From: Epilithonimonas zeae
GTDB taxonomy: Bacteria; Bacteroidota; Bacteroidia; Flavobacteriales; Weeksellaceae
NCBI RefSeq assembly: GCF_900141765.1
Contig: NZ_FSRK01000001.1
Location: 1,922,001 to 1,986,000 of the forward strand
DNA length: 64,000 nucleotides
Direction: 5' to 3'
Position 1 is the first letter of the stretch. Every line of letters begins with the position of its first letter. Below the pieces are notes generated by a model. It searched no databases. It saw only the letters and a list, made by a program, of their open reading frames with translations, and was not told the DNA's origin. The translations under genes were made by a program, and so were the position numbers. This document shows positions 36,891-44,666 of the stretch, one piece after another.

Positions 36891-37319
36891 ATGAAAAATA
36901 TGAAGCATCTATTTTTCCTACTCCTATTATTTTCTGTTTTATCTTGTCAATCAACCGATAAAGACATTGTGAAAGTTGAATTCAAAAGTATTTGTGGTGG
37001 TAAAGGCTGTAAAAGTCACCGTTCTGTTTTTACCAAAGATAGTATTGTGGAATCTTATTTTAACTGGAATCCAGAAGCTTTTAAAGAAATAAAGATAAAA
37101 AATACTGCTGAAAATTGGGAAAAACTTTTGAAAAACATTGATATTGAAGCTTTTGAAAACATAAAATCTGACTCTGGAAGATATCAATATGACGGAACGG
37201 ATCAAATCATTATTCTTTATTTTTCCAACAAAAAAAGACTCAAAGTTTCCAATGGTAATCAAGACAGTTTGTATTATCCAAGAATCGAAAAGTTGTATCA
37301 GTTTTATAGAAATCAATAA
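36891..37319 (+). CDS. lipoprotein, DUF6438-like
   Basis: The 142-residue protein has an SPII signal (FSVLSC, Cys19). The mature part (VEFKSICGGKGCKSH..., WEKLLKNIDIEAF, GTDQIIILYFSNKKRLKV) resembles small Bacteroidota lipoproteins of the DUF6438 type, which hold a beta-sheet with a Cys pair (here CGGKGC). It lies 12 bases after the preceding gene, so they are co-transcribed. The function is unknown. Confidence 0.6.
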   Translation: MKNMKHLFFLLLLFSVLSCQSTDKDIVKVEFKSICGGKGCKSHRSVFTKDSIVESYFNWNPEAFKEIKIKNTAENWEKLLKNIDIEAFENIKSDSGRYQYDGTDQIIILYFSNKKRLKVSNGNQDSLYYPRIEKLYQFYRNQ

Positions 37320-37390
37320 AAACAACGAATTTAAAATCTTCAAAAAAAGTAGACAGCGAATTTTGTAATTTCAGACCTAAAATTCAAAGA

Positions 37391-38497
37391 ATGAAAAAAA
37401 TAAACTCCCTCCTTTTACTTATTTTCTGTTTCACAATTGCTCTTGGACAAAAGAAAAAACAGAAACCACTTCCGCCTCCAAAAGTGGAAGCAATAAAACC
37501 AAGTGTAGTTGAAGAAACGAATAAAGTAAGCGATATACAATATATTTCACCTCCAACTCTTCCCAATGAAAATATCAATGTTCAAGAATCAAAAGTTATA
37601 GAAAATCTGAACTTGGATTCTAATGCAAAAAAATGTGCTTGTGACAATGTTGCAATCATTTTAGGAGCTGATAAATTCGGAGAAGGATTTATGGCAAAAG
37701 ATTTTGGTTTGAGAGGAACTGTGAAAAACATAAAAAATGTAGAAAAACGAGACACTTTGGTAGGCTACAGCGAAACACTTTCCAAAGGAAATACTGTAGA
37801 TTTGACATTTTCTAACCAAGGCTTTTTACAAACCTATGCGAAAGAGATGATGGATAAATGGAGCAAATCTCAAGGACTTGAAAGTTTTAGTCAAGTATTT
37901 TACAACGATAAAAACCAAATCATCAATACTGAAATATATCTAGGTGATAAAAAAAATCTAATGGCTAAAAACCATTTTCTCTATAATGCAATGGGACTTT
38001 ATGAAGTTGAAATAACCGATAAAGAAAAAAAAACGATAAAGAAAAAAATCACATTTGAATGCTCCAAAACCGAAAACGAATTTTTTGTAGTAAAAAAAGA
38101 GATTAATGAGGAAAGAAAACAGGAAACTAACGAGATGTATGTTTTTAATACAAAAAATCAGTTGATTAAAAAGCAAGAAATCTTCAATAGTTATAGAGAT
38201 ACCAAAAGAAATAAAACATCGACTTTTGTTTACAATAATTTGGGGCAACTGACTGAAGAAAATTTTCTAAACCAAGACGGAACGATGAGAGACTATCTTC
38301 ATCATCAATATAATCCTCAAGGCGATGTGATAAAATCGGTTTACAAAGATGGAGACTATATTGTTTACGATTACAAATATGACAATCAAAATAACTGGAT
38401 TTGGAAACAAAAAACATCTTTTGAGAAAAGCCGTTTCAGTGATGAAATGCAGATAGATGAACGTCTGACTTGGGACAGAACCATTTTATATTATTAA
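37391..38497 (+). CDS. secreted protein with Rhs/YD-like repeats
   Basis: The 368-residue protein has a signal peptide (LLIFCFTIALGQ, cleavage ~20). The Pro-rich linker KPLPPPKVEAIKPS follows. From ~150 onward, antiparallel repeats resemble degenerate YD/Rhs or MORN-like units (TEIYLGDKKNLMAKNHFLYNAMGLYE, FVYNNLGQLTEENF, YDYKYDNQNNWIWKQK). These occur in many Bacteroidota exported proteins of unknown role. It shows no lipobox and no T9SS tail, so the protein is probably periplasmic. Confidence 0.65.
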   Translation: MKKINSLLLLIFCFTIALGQKKKQKPLPPPKVEAIKPSVVEETNKVSDIQYISPPTLPNENINVQESKVIENLNLDSNAKKCACDNVAIILGADKFGEGFMAKDFGLRGTVKNIKNVEKRDTLVGYSETLSKGNTVDLTFSNQGFLQTYAKEMMDKWSKSQGLESFSQVFYNDKNQIINTEIYLGDKKNLMAKNHFLYNAMGLYEVEITDKEKKTIKKKITFECSKTENEFFVVKKEINEERKQETNEMYVFNTKNQLIKKQEIFNSYRDTKRNKTSTFVYNNLGQLTEENFLNQDGTMRDYLHHQYNPQGDVIKSVYKDGDYIVYDYKYDNQNNWIWKQKTSFEKSRFSDEMQIDERLTWDRTILYY

Positions 38498-38565
38498 TTT
38501 TCTAATATAAAATCATAATCATCAATCATTCAGCAAATCATAAATCTTTCTAAAACTAAAAGCCA

Positions 38566-39306
38566 ATGAAAAACAAAATCACTTCTATCCTATTATCAAT
38601 CGTTTTTTTGAGTTTCAGTTTACAATCTTGTGAGAAGAAAGAAAAGCCAACGAATAAGGAAAATTCAGTGAAAAAAGAAACTGAGGAAAAGAAAGATTCA
38701 ACAGTATTCAAAAGTCAATTGAGACCTGATGAGAAGCTTGAATTAGGGAAAATTTATACTGATATTGTTCAGTTTGTCAACTTTGATGATAATGGCGATG
38801 ATTGGCGTTTTATTGTCAAGAAAAATCAAGATACCATCAGTTTAATTTACAATAATGATGACCCACAAATAGTCCTTGGAACCGATTTAGAAATCCAATG
38901 GAAAATAGATAGTCTTAGACCTGCTGGAGACCCAGACTATTTGGATTTTACTGAGTATTTGATTTCTTGGAAAAAAATCAAAAGTAAAACTCAGAAAAGA
39001 GATTTTTCAAAACTCAAAAATCAGAATTTTGTACTAAGTTGTGGAACTGGTTGTGCAATGACACACAATGTCAAAGATATTGAGCAGATTAATTCATCAT
39101 CAATCAAAGTGACTTTTGAAGTTGAAATGTATGTGAATGAAGAATTGACAGAAACCTTCGATGAATCCTACATTTTTGATTATAACAATTCTAATAAGCT
39201 AAAAAAAGTAGCAAGAGAAGGCGAAAACGAAAATCTTTTGGAAACATTTTTTATGGGCGGCGCTAAAGACTCTTTTAAAGAATTTGGCACCAAATTGATG
39301 GAATAA
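38566..39306 (+). CDS. lipoprotein, unknown function
   Basis: The 246-residue lipoprotein has an SPII signal (SLQSC, Cys22), followed by EKKEKPTNKEN, a charged start like that of its neighbours. The mature domain contains two Cys in LSCGTGCAM, perhaps a disulphide, and beta-strands (IKVTFEVEMYVNEEL). No family was recognised. It is spaced 25 bases from the next lipoprotein. Confidence 0.6.
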   Translation: MKNKITSILLSIVFLSFSLQSCEKKEKPTNKENSVKKETEEKKDSTVFKSQLRPDEKLELGKIYTDIVQFVNFDDNGDDWRFIVKKNQDTISLIYNNDDPQIVLGTDLEIQWKIDSLRPAGDPDYLDFTEYLISWKKIKSKTQKRDFSKLKNQNFVLSCGTGCAMTHNVKDIEQINSSSIKVTFEVEMYVNEELTETFDESYIFDYNNSNKLKKVAREGENENLLETFFMGGAKDSFKEFGTKLME

Positions 39307-39331
39307 CAAATCATAAAGACATAACTTAAAA

Positions 39332-40108
39332 ATGAAAAGTAAATTTTTTCAAATTTTCTTAATAACGCTTTTTGCTCTTCAATCTTGTAAAAAGGAAACG
39401 GAACAAGAAAATCTCTCCAAAACCGAAGTTCGAAAACCAAAAGACAGTGTAAAATCAATCATAGTTGAAGAGTCTAAAAAAGAACTTCAGTATTCTATTG
39501 AGGTTGAAAAAATTGATTCATTAGAGTATCTACATTTCGCAGTAAAGAATAACATTAATAAGAAAAAAATCACCAAAATCACAGACTTTAATCAAGCAAA
39601 AAAGCTATTGAAAGGTATTATTGAATTTGATGAAAATCCGGATTATGATAACCATCCGCTTGTAAAAAAAATACATTTCAGAAACGGCAAAGAATATGGT
39701 AATACAAATGAATACGATTATTACTCTTTCATTGCTTATTATCCTGAAGAAGACATTTTGCTCTGTGAGGGCGGGCACACAACGGACATCAGTTTTAATT
39801 TGAAGAACGGTAAAGAAACTGAGGAAACCGGAAATCCAGATTATATTAATTTCTCACCATCCGGAAAATTCAGATTGAATGGGCATTTCGGAGGACAAGA
39901 ATGTTCTTCATATTTCATTCAAAAGAAAATTGATGATGATTATGTGAAGACTATACAGTTGGATGATGAATTTGAAAAGCTGACCAAAGTTTGGCTTTGT
40001 ATTGTTGGAGAATCTTTTTGGGCGGATGACAACACTTTATTCCTCACAGAATCAAGCGAATTCGGAAAAGCTAAAAAATATTTCAAAGTGAAAATCATTG
40101 AAAAATAA
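39332..40108 (+). CDS. lipoprotein, unknown function
   Basis: The 258-residue lipoprotein has an SPII signal (ALQSC, Cys19) followed by KKETEQENL. The mature part has NPDYINFSPSGKFRLNG and FWADDNTLFLTESSEF, which read like one blade-like beta region. Similar sequences occur in small Bacteroidota lipoproteins without known function. Its end lies seven bases before the next ATG at 40116. Confidence 0.6.
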   Translation: MKSKFFQIFLITLFALQSCKKETEQENLSKTEVRKPKDSVKSIIVEESKKELQYSIEVEKIDSLEYLHFAVKNNINKKKITKITDFNQAKKLLKGIIEFDENPDYDNHPLVKKIHFRNGKEYGNTNEYDYYSFIAYYPEEDILLCEGGHTTDISFNLKNGKETEETGNPDYINFSPSGKFRLNGHFGGQECSSYFIQKKIDDDYVKTIQLDDEFEKLTKVWLCIVGESFWADDNTLFLTESSEFGKAKKYFKVKIIEK

Positions 40109-40115
40109 ACAAACG

Positions 40116-40709
40116 ATGAATTTAAAAACTAAAACCCTTCTACTTTTAGCAATTTTTCTAAGCATTCATTCTATATTCTCTCAAGAAAAAAAGAGCAATT
40201 ACGACTTAGTTGTCTATAAAATCTATGGCGACCTAAACAAAGATAATCTTCCGGATATGGTGATTGTGAAAGAAGATACGAGCGATAAGCGACGACCTAA
40301 TTTGTTAGAAATATTTTTTCAGACCAAAAACGGAGCTTATCAAAAAGTACTTTCATCTACCAAAGCCGTGATGGAAAGGTTTCCGTATGGCGACAGCAGA
40401 ACAGAAACGTCTCTGGAAGAATTGAAAATCAAAAATGGAGTTCTTATTTTTAGAAATCAATTAATCAAAGGAAGTCTTACGCATAAATTCCGCTATCAAA
40501 ATAGCGAATTTGAGTTGATTGGTTTCAGTTCTTACACCGCTGGCGCCGGCTATTTGAATCATATAGATTACAATCTTTCAACTGGCGAAAAAATTGAAAA
40601 ACACACCGATTACGAAACAGATAAAGTCCTGAAACTGATTAAGACAAAAGACAAACTGTCGGTTCTGCCCAAACTGAAAGATTTTTCACCATTCGGATTC
40701 ATATATTAA
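40116..40709 (+). CDS. secreted protein with calcium-loop-like DxNxDxxxD motif
   Basis: About 197 residues from the ATG at 40116; the longer frame starts at a TTG. The signal peptide ends IHSIFSQ. Soon after, DLNKDNLPDMVIVKED matches the FG-GAP/VCBS calcium loop. The rest (FKLYET-like beta segments, YTAGAGYLNHIDYNLSTGEK) parallels the lipoprotein at 41763 (NMGAGSHQSLDYDVIKGE), so the two are paralogs, one soluble and one lipidated. Confidence 0.65.
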   Translation: MNLKTKTLLLLAIFLSIHSIFSQEKKSNYDLVVYKIYGDLNKDNLPDMVIVKEDTSDKRRPNLLEIFFQTKNGAYQKVLSSTKAVMERFPYGDSRTETSLEELKIKNGVLIFRNQLIKGSLTHKFRYQNSEFELIGFSSYTAGAGYLNHIDYNLSTGEKIEKHTDYETDKVLKLIKTKDKLSVLPKLKDFSPFGFIY

Positions 40710-40718
40710 AATTAGACA

Positions 40719-41750
40719 ATGAAAAAAATATTCTTTCTACTGCTACTCTTTCCGCTTCTGATGTTTAGTAATATGGCAAAACCTTGGATGGAAGGTTCAC
40801 AGCACTCGGTTTTGTTTGGTGGCGATGCTTCTGTCAAAAAAGAATCTATTCTTATCCACATTGTCAAGGATTCTCTTAACCATCATTATGCTAATTACTC
40901 TATCAAATATCACATCTATTCTCCACAGAAACAAACACTTCCGTTGTTATTTGTAGCGATTGATTTATCTGAAAAGCAGGATATAAAAGTCAATAATCGA
41001 GTAGCAACAATTCAGCCTTTGGATTTCGAAAAAAAGACTTATCCATTTATTAAGAAAAATGCCAATGAAACGTTTATCACTTTTGATGGAAAGCAGGAGT
41101 TTTACATTAATCAAAATGATTTGATTTATTTTTCTGCTGATTTGGAAAAGGGTGATAATATCATCGAAGTCCAATATGACGGAAAAATGGAATATAATAC
41201 AATGGGGTTTGTTACCAATTACAAATTAGAATATTCGCTCTCGCCATCTAAGTATTGGAAGTCATTTGGACCGATTGATGTGACTTTGATATTGAATAAT
41301 CAAACGGAATTCAAAGAATCAAATCTGGGTAAGGAAAAAGAATCGGGTAATATTCTGAAATGGACTATCACACCGCAAAATCGAGATAATATCGAAATAA
41401 CAGTATTTGAAAAAATCTCTTTCATCTCAAAAGTTCTTGTAGCCATAGGCCCTTTCGGAATTTCAGCAATCGCTCTTGTAGCAATGTTTTTCGTTCATTT
41501 AAAATTAATAAAAAAGAATCCTAAAATACTCGTGCTGATTCTTGGGATTATTCTGGTTCCTATTCTATTTTATGCGATTTTTTTATTATCGTACAGCCTT
41601 ATCGATTTTAGTTTAGGAAAATCAAGCACCAAGCACGGTTACGTCTTTTTATATGTTGTGACCTATCCGCTTTTGTTGTTATTCTACGGAATCATAATGT
41701 GGCTGATTCACAAACGAATAAAAGCAAAGCAATTAACAGAAAACACTTAA
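40719..41750 (+). CDS. membrane protein with periplasmic N-terminal domain
   Basis: The 343-residue protein has a signal peptide or first helix at ~3-19 (FFLLLLFPLLMFS). A ~210-residue beta-rich domain follows, then about three to four C-terminal transmembrane helices (VLVAIGPFGISAIALVAMFF, ILVLILGIILVPILFYAIF, YVVTYPLLLLFYGIIMWLI) with a basic end. No family was recognised. It lies between the paralogous exported genes at spacings of 9 and 12 bases and probably works with them. Confidence 0.6.
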   Translation: MKKIFFLLLLFPLLMFSNMAKPWMEGSQHSVLFGGDASVKKESILIHIVKDSLNHHYANYSIKYHIYSPQKQTLPLLFVAIDLSEKQDIKVNNRVATIQPLDFEKKTYPFIKKNANETFITFDGKQEFYINQNDLIYFSADLEKGDNIIEVQYDGKMEYNTMGFVTNYKLEYSLSPSKYWKSFGPIDVTLILNNQTEFKESNLGKEKESGNILKWTITPQNRDNIEITVFEKISFISKVLVAIGPFGISAIALVAMFFVHLKLIKKNPKILVLILGIILVPILFYAIFLLSYSLIDFSLGKSSTKHGYVFLYVVTYPLLLLFYGIIMWLIHKRIKAKQLTENT

Positions 41751-41762
41751 AAATAAACACTA

Positions 41763-42503
41763 ATGAAAAAACTAATCGCAATTTTATCTGCTTTGATAAT
41801 CATCATCGGCTGTAATAAAAAAGAGGAAATCCCGGAAGAAAAAACAACAGTTCCGCAAACTAAAGAATCTGAAAACGAATATGATGAACCTGATGAAGAC
41901 CCAGCGTACGTTTTTCCGAAAACCGGAAAGAAAGCAGAAGATTTCATTACCGAACCGGATATTTTCGAAATTCAATATCAAGCAGAAGGCGATTTGAATG
42001 GCGATAAATTAGACGATATCGTTATCGTTAGAAAAGACAAGAAAAATAAAACGGCACCTCGCTCTATGCTGGTTCTTCTCCAAAATCCAGACAAAACCTA
42101 TCGTTTGGATAAAATCTCGCATCTTGCAATGCCGGCAGAATATAATGACAGTGATTTCAAACTTTATGAGACAGAAGATGTTTCCATTGACAAAGGTGTT
42201 TTAACAATTCAGCTTTATGGGATTGGTCCGAGTGGTAATCTTTTCAGTGATTTCAAATATTTCGGAAATGATTTGCTGTTAACCCATATCGAAACTTACA
42301 ATATGGGCGCCGGAAGTCATCAATCTCTTGATTATGATGTGATTAAAGGAGAACTTTTTCAGGAACTTATCAATACAATGGAAGAAGAAATGCCTTCTAC
42401 AGAAAAGACTTTTCACCTGAAACCACAGAAAATCAAATTTGATGATGCTTCGCCAGATGCTGTAATTGCGGAAGCTTATAAGGTCATTGATGCGGAAACT
42501 TAA
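41763..42503 (+). CDS. lipoprotein with DxNxDxxxD motif, paralog of 40116 gene
   Basis: The 246-residue lipoprotein has an SPII signal (IIIIGC, Cys17) followed by NKKEEIPEE, a charged start. DLNGDKLDDIVIVRKD aligns with DLNKDNLPDMVIVKED in the gene two places upstream. Both continue with a series of strands and a (T/N)xGAGxxxxxDY motif. A calcium-stabilised beta fold is likely. Function is not known. Confidence 0.68.
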   Translation: MKKLIAILSALIIIIGCNKKEEIPEEKTTVPQTKESENEYDEPDEDPAYVFPKTGKKAEDFITEPDIFEIQYQAEGDLNGDKLDDIVIVRKDKKNKTAPRSMLVLLQNPDKTYRLDKISHLAMPAEYNDSDFKLYETEDVSIDKGVLTIQLYGIGPSGNLFSDFKYFGNDLLLTHIETYNMGAGSHQSLDYDVIKGELFQELINTMEEEMPSTEKTFHLKPQKIKFDDASPDAVIAEAYKVIDAET

Positions 42504-42535
42504 GAGTTGACTAATAATAAAACGGGAATGTTGAT

Positions 42536-42543
42536 TATCTTTG
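42536..42543 (+). promoter_or_regulatory. -7 promoter box before DUF4440-like gene
   Basis: TATCTTTG fits TAnnTTTG. A TTG at 42507-42509 is 26 bases upstream, rather far. The box supports the start at 42564. Confidence 0.4.
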
Positions 42544-42563
42544 ATTCAAATATTAAAGTAATT

Positions 42564-43007
42564 ATGATAAAGAAATTATTATTGACATTAAGTTTAATAA
42601 CAGTAACAATTATATTTGCACAGAAAAACAATGACCAGCAATCCGTTGCCGAAGCTTCAGAAAAACTAAGATTAGCAATGATTAGCGGAGACAAAGCAAT
42701 TTTAGAATCCTTGATTCTTCCGGAATTGACTTACGGGCATTCGGGCGGTCATATTGATGATGCTAAGGAATTTGTAGAAAAATTGGTCAGCAAAAAATCC
42801 AATTTCCTATCCATTGAAAACACCAATCAATCTATTCAAATTGTAGATAAAACAGCGATTGTCCGTAATCATTTGTATGCAAAAACTCACGATTTGGGAA
42901 AAGAACAAGGAGAAGTGAGCTTGGATATCTTGTACGTTTGGCAGAAAACTAAAAGTGGCTGGAAATTGTTGGCTAGGCAGGCTGTGAAGGTGGAGAAGAA
43001 GAAATAA
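42564..43007 (+). CDS. secreted SnoaL/NTF2-like protein (DUF4440)
   Basis: 147 residues from the ATG at 42564 (the longer frame opens on TTG and lacks a signal peptide). The signal peptide ends IIFAQ. The mature part (VAEASEKLRLAMISGDKAIL, LTYGHSGGHIDDAKEFVE, VWQKTKSGWKLLARQAV) is a cone-shaped NTF2-like fold of the DUF4440 family. Members are ligand-binding or enzyme-like; no catalytic role can be assigned. Confidence 0.82.
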   Translation: MIKKLLLTLSLITVTIIFAQKNNDQQSVAEASEKLRLAMISGDKAILESLILPELTYGHSGGHIDDAKEFVEKLVSKKSNFLSIENTNQSIQIVDKTAIVRNHLYAKTHDLGKEQGEVSLDILYVWQKTKSGWKLLARQAVKVEKKK

Positions 43008-43024
43008 TCATTAAGCAAAAATAA

Positions 43025-43282
43025 ATGAAAAATCTTGATGTTCAACACTATCTTAATATCTACTCTATCAGAAAAGAAATGCAGGAAGAAGGGATAACTA
43101 ATCCTAGTGAAGAAATAAAAAAATTTACAATAGACCTTGTTGAAAAATTAAAAAGTATGCATTTAGATGATGAAATAATCTTAACTGATGATTCTTTCTT
43201 AGATAGCAAAGGAAATTTGATTATAAAATTTCCCTCTAAATCATTAAAAAATCCGCCTCACAGCGGATTTTCTAATTTCTAA
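43025..43282 (+). CDS. small hypothetical protein overlapping a terminator
   Basis: The 85-residue frame has no signal peptide and no known family; it is helical and acidic (EEGITNPSEEIKKF). It begins 17 bases after the NTF2-like gene. Its last ~12 codons lie on the hairpin at 43248-43271 and its stop overlaps the proline dehydrogenase stop, so the real C-terminus may be degenerate. It may be a genuine short gene or a shadow of leader sequence. Confidence 0.45.
   Translation: MKNLDVQHYLNIYSIRKEMQEEGITNPSEEIKKFTIDLVEKLKSMHLDDEIILTDDSFLDSKGNLIIKFPSKSLKNPPHSGFSNF
43248..43271. terminator. bidirectional terminator between small ORF and proline dehydrogenase
   Basis: AAAATCCGC (43248-43256) pairs with GCGGATTTT (43263-43271). 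On the minus strand the hairpin is followed by six T's and lies eight bases after the proline dehydrogenase stop, so it mainly serves that gene. Confidence 0.85.
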
Positions 43283-44442
43283 TTTCTTCTCTTCAATTCT
43301 TTCTGTATCAATCCTAATTCTCTTCCCGTTTGTCCGGCAACAGAAGTATTTTCCTGTGCACGTCTTGTAAGATAAGGAACAACATCTTTCACAGGTCCAT
43401 ACGGAAGATATTTCGCCACGTTATAATGTTGGTTGGCTAAATAATAAGTAATGTTATCACTCATTCCATAAAGCTGTCCAAAATAGATATGCGGATTGTC
43501 GTGTTCTAATCCTTTAGTTTTCATTTTGTCCATTACCAATTCGGATGACTTTTCATTGTGTGTCCCGAAAAATGCAGAAACCTTGTCCAGATGTCCCATT
43601 ACAAAATCGATTCCGGCATTGTAATTATCATCAGTTGCTTGCTTATTCGGCTGGATTGGATCCGGATAATTTTGTTCTTCGGCTCTCTTTCTTTCTTTTT
43701 CCATATAAGCACCTCGAACAATCTTATAACCAATGAAATAACCTTTATCTCTGGCTCTTTCCAGATGAGCGTTCATATATTCCAGACGACCGGTTCTGTA
43801 CATTTGGATGGTGTTCCAAACGATGGCTTTTTCCTTATTATACTTTTCCATCATTTCTTCGCAAAGCTGGTCAGCCGCATCCTGCATCCAGGTTTCTTCC
43901 GCATCTACCATTACTTTTTTATCGCTTTCGAAACAAAGTTTACACACTTCATCAAAACGCTGCACTACTCTATTCCACTCTTCTTTTTGGCTGGTTGTGA
44001 GTTCTTTTCCTTTTCCAACTTCTTCGTAGATATCAATTCTCCCAAAAGCCGTTGGCTTGAAAACGATAAACGGAATCGCCGGATTCCCAACAGAAAATCT
44101 CACAATATCCTTTATCTCTTTACAAACAGCATCAAAAACCTCTTCCTCTTCTTTCCCTTCAATCGAGTAATCGAAGATACTTCCAACGCCGCGCTTGAAC
44201 ATCTGTTTTACCACTTTCATACTTTCTTCTCTGGTTTCACCTCCGCAAAACTGTTCAAATAAAGTCTGCTTCACAATCCCGTCCACAAACGGAAAATTGT
44301 TCCTAACTGTAAAATTGAGAAGAGAAACGCCAATATTGGTCAATGCAGGCTGTTCAATCGCCTTGAACATCCAATAGGCTTTTTTGAGCTGAGCATCCGT
44401 TTTATCGGCAAATGCGAGCTTTGTATCATTGAAAATACTCAT
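43279..44442 (-). CDS. proline dehydrogenase
   Basis: The 387-residue (beta/alpha)8 FAD enzyme oxidises proline to pyrroline-5-carboxylate, feeding PruA. The signatures VRGAYMEKERKRAEE and FFGTHNEKSSELV are present, as is the C-terminal YLPYGPVKDVVPYLTRRAQEN that closes the active site (Arg-Arg pair for the carboxylate). It is of monofunctional PRODH type, larger than Bacillus PutB. The start ATG is at 44442; the TTG at 44460 lies in the -7 box TACTTTTG (44465-44458, minus). Confidence 0.95.
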   Translation of the reverse strand: MSIFNDTKLAFADKTDAQLKKAYWMFKAIEQPALTNIGVSLLNFTVRNNFPFVDGIVKQTLFEQFCGGETREESMKVVKQMFKRGVGSIFDYSIEGKEEEEVFDAVCKEIKDIVRFSVGNPAIPFIVFKPTAFGRIDIYEEVGKGKELTTSQKEEWNRVVQRFDEVCKLCFESDKKVMVDAEETWMQDAADQLCEEMMEKYNKEKAIVWNTIQMYRTGRLEYMNAHLERARDKGYFIGYKIVRGAYMEKERKRAEEQNYPDPIQPNKQATDDNYNAGIDFVMGHLDKVSAFFGTHNEKSSELVMDKMKTKGLEHDNPHIYFGQLYGMSDNITYYLANQHYNVAKYLPYGPVKDVVPYLTRRAQENTSVAGQTGRELGLIQKELKRRN

Positions 44443-44457
44443 ATCCAGAATTTGTCC

Positions 44458-44465
44458 CAAAAGTA
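44458..44465 (-). promoter_or_regulatory. -7 promoter box of proline dehydrogenase
   Basis: TACTTTTG on the minus strand ends 15 bases before the ATG at 44442. It overlaps a false TTG start, which argues for the shorter CDS. Confidence 0.5.
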
Positions 44466-44638
44466 AATATTATTTCGATTTTTGAATGACTTTTAAAGCT
44501 AAATTTTGTCATCCTGTATTATTTTTAAATCAAGACTCACATCTATAAAATCCTAAAAATTAAACAGTAGTATCAACATCACTTCATAATTAATAAAAAT
44601 ATCACCTAATCATGATAAATAATTAGCGATTGTGACCT

Positions 44639-44646
44639 TATATTTG
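44639..44646 (+). promoter_or_regulatory. -7 promoter box of TPR-AraC gene
   Basis: TATATTTG ends 20 bases before the ATG at 44667. No clear -33 TTG at the usual distance. Confidence 0.45.
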
Positions 44647-44666
44647 TAAATTATATCTTCACTGTA

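Noticed and set aside
43558-44262. Long plus-strand ORF (234 codons) opposite proline dehydrogenase
   Set aside because: It is antisense to a well-supported enzyme gene, has Phe/Ile/Ser-rich composition and no family motifs; an effect of the codon use of the real gene.
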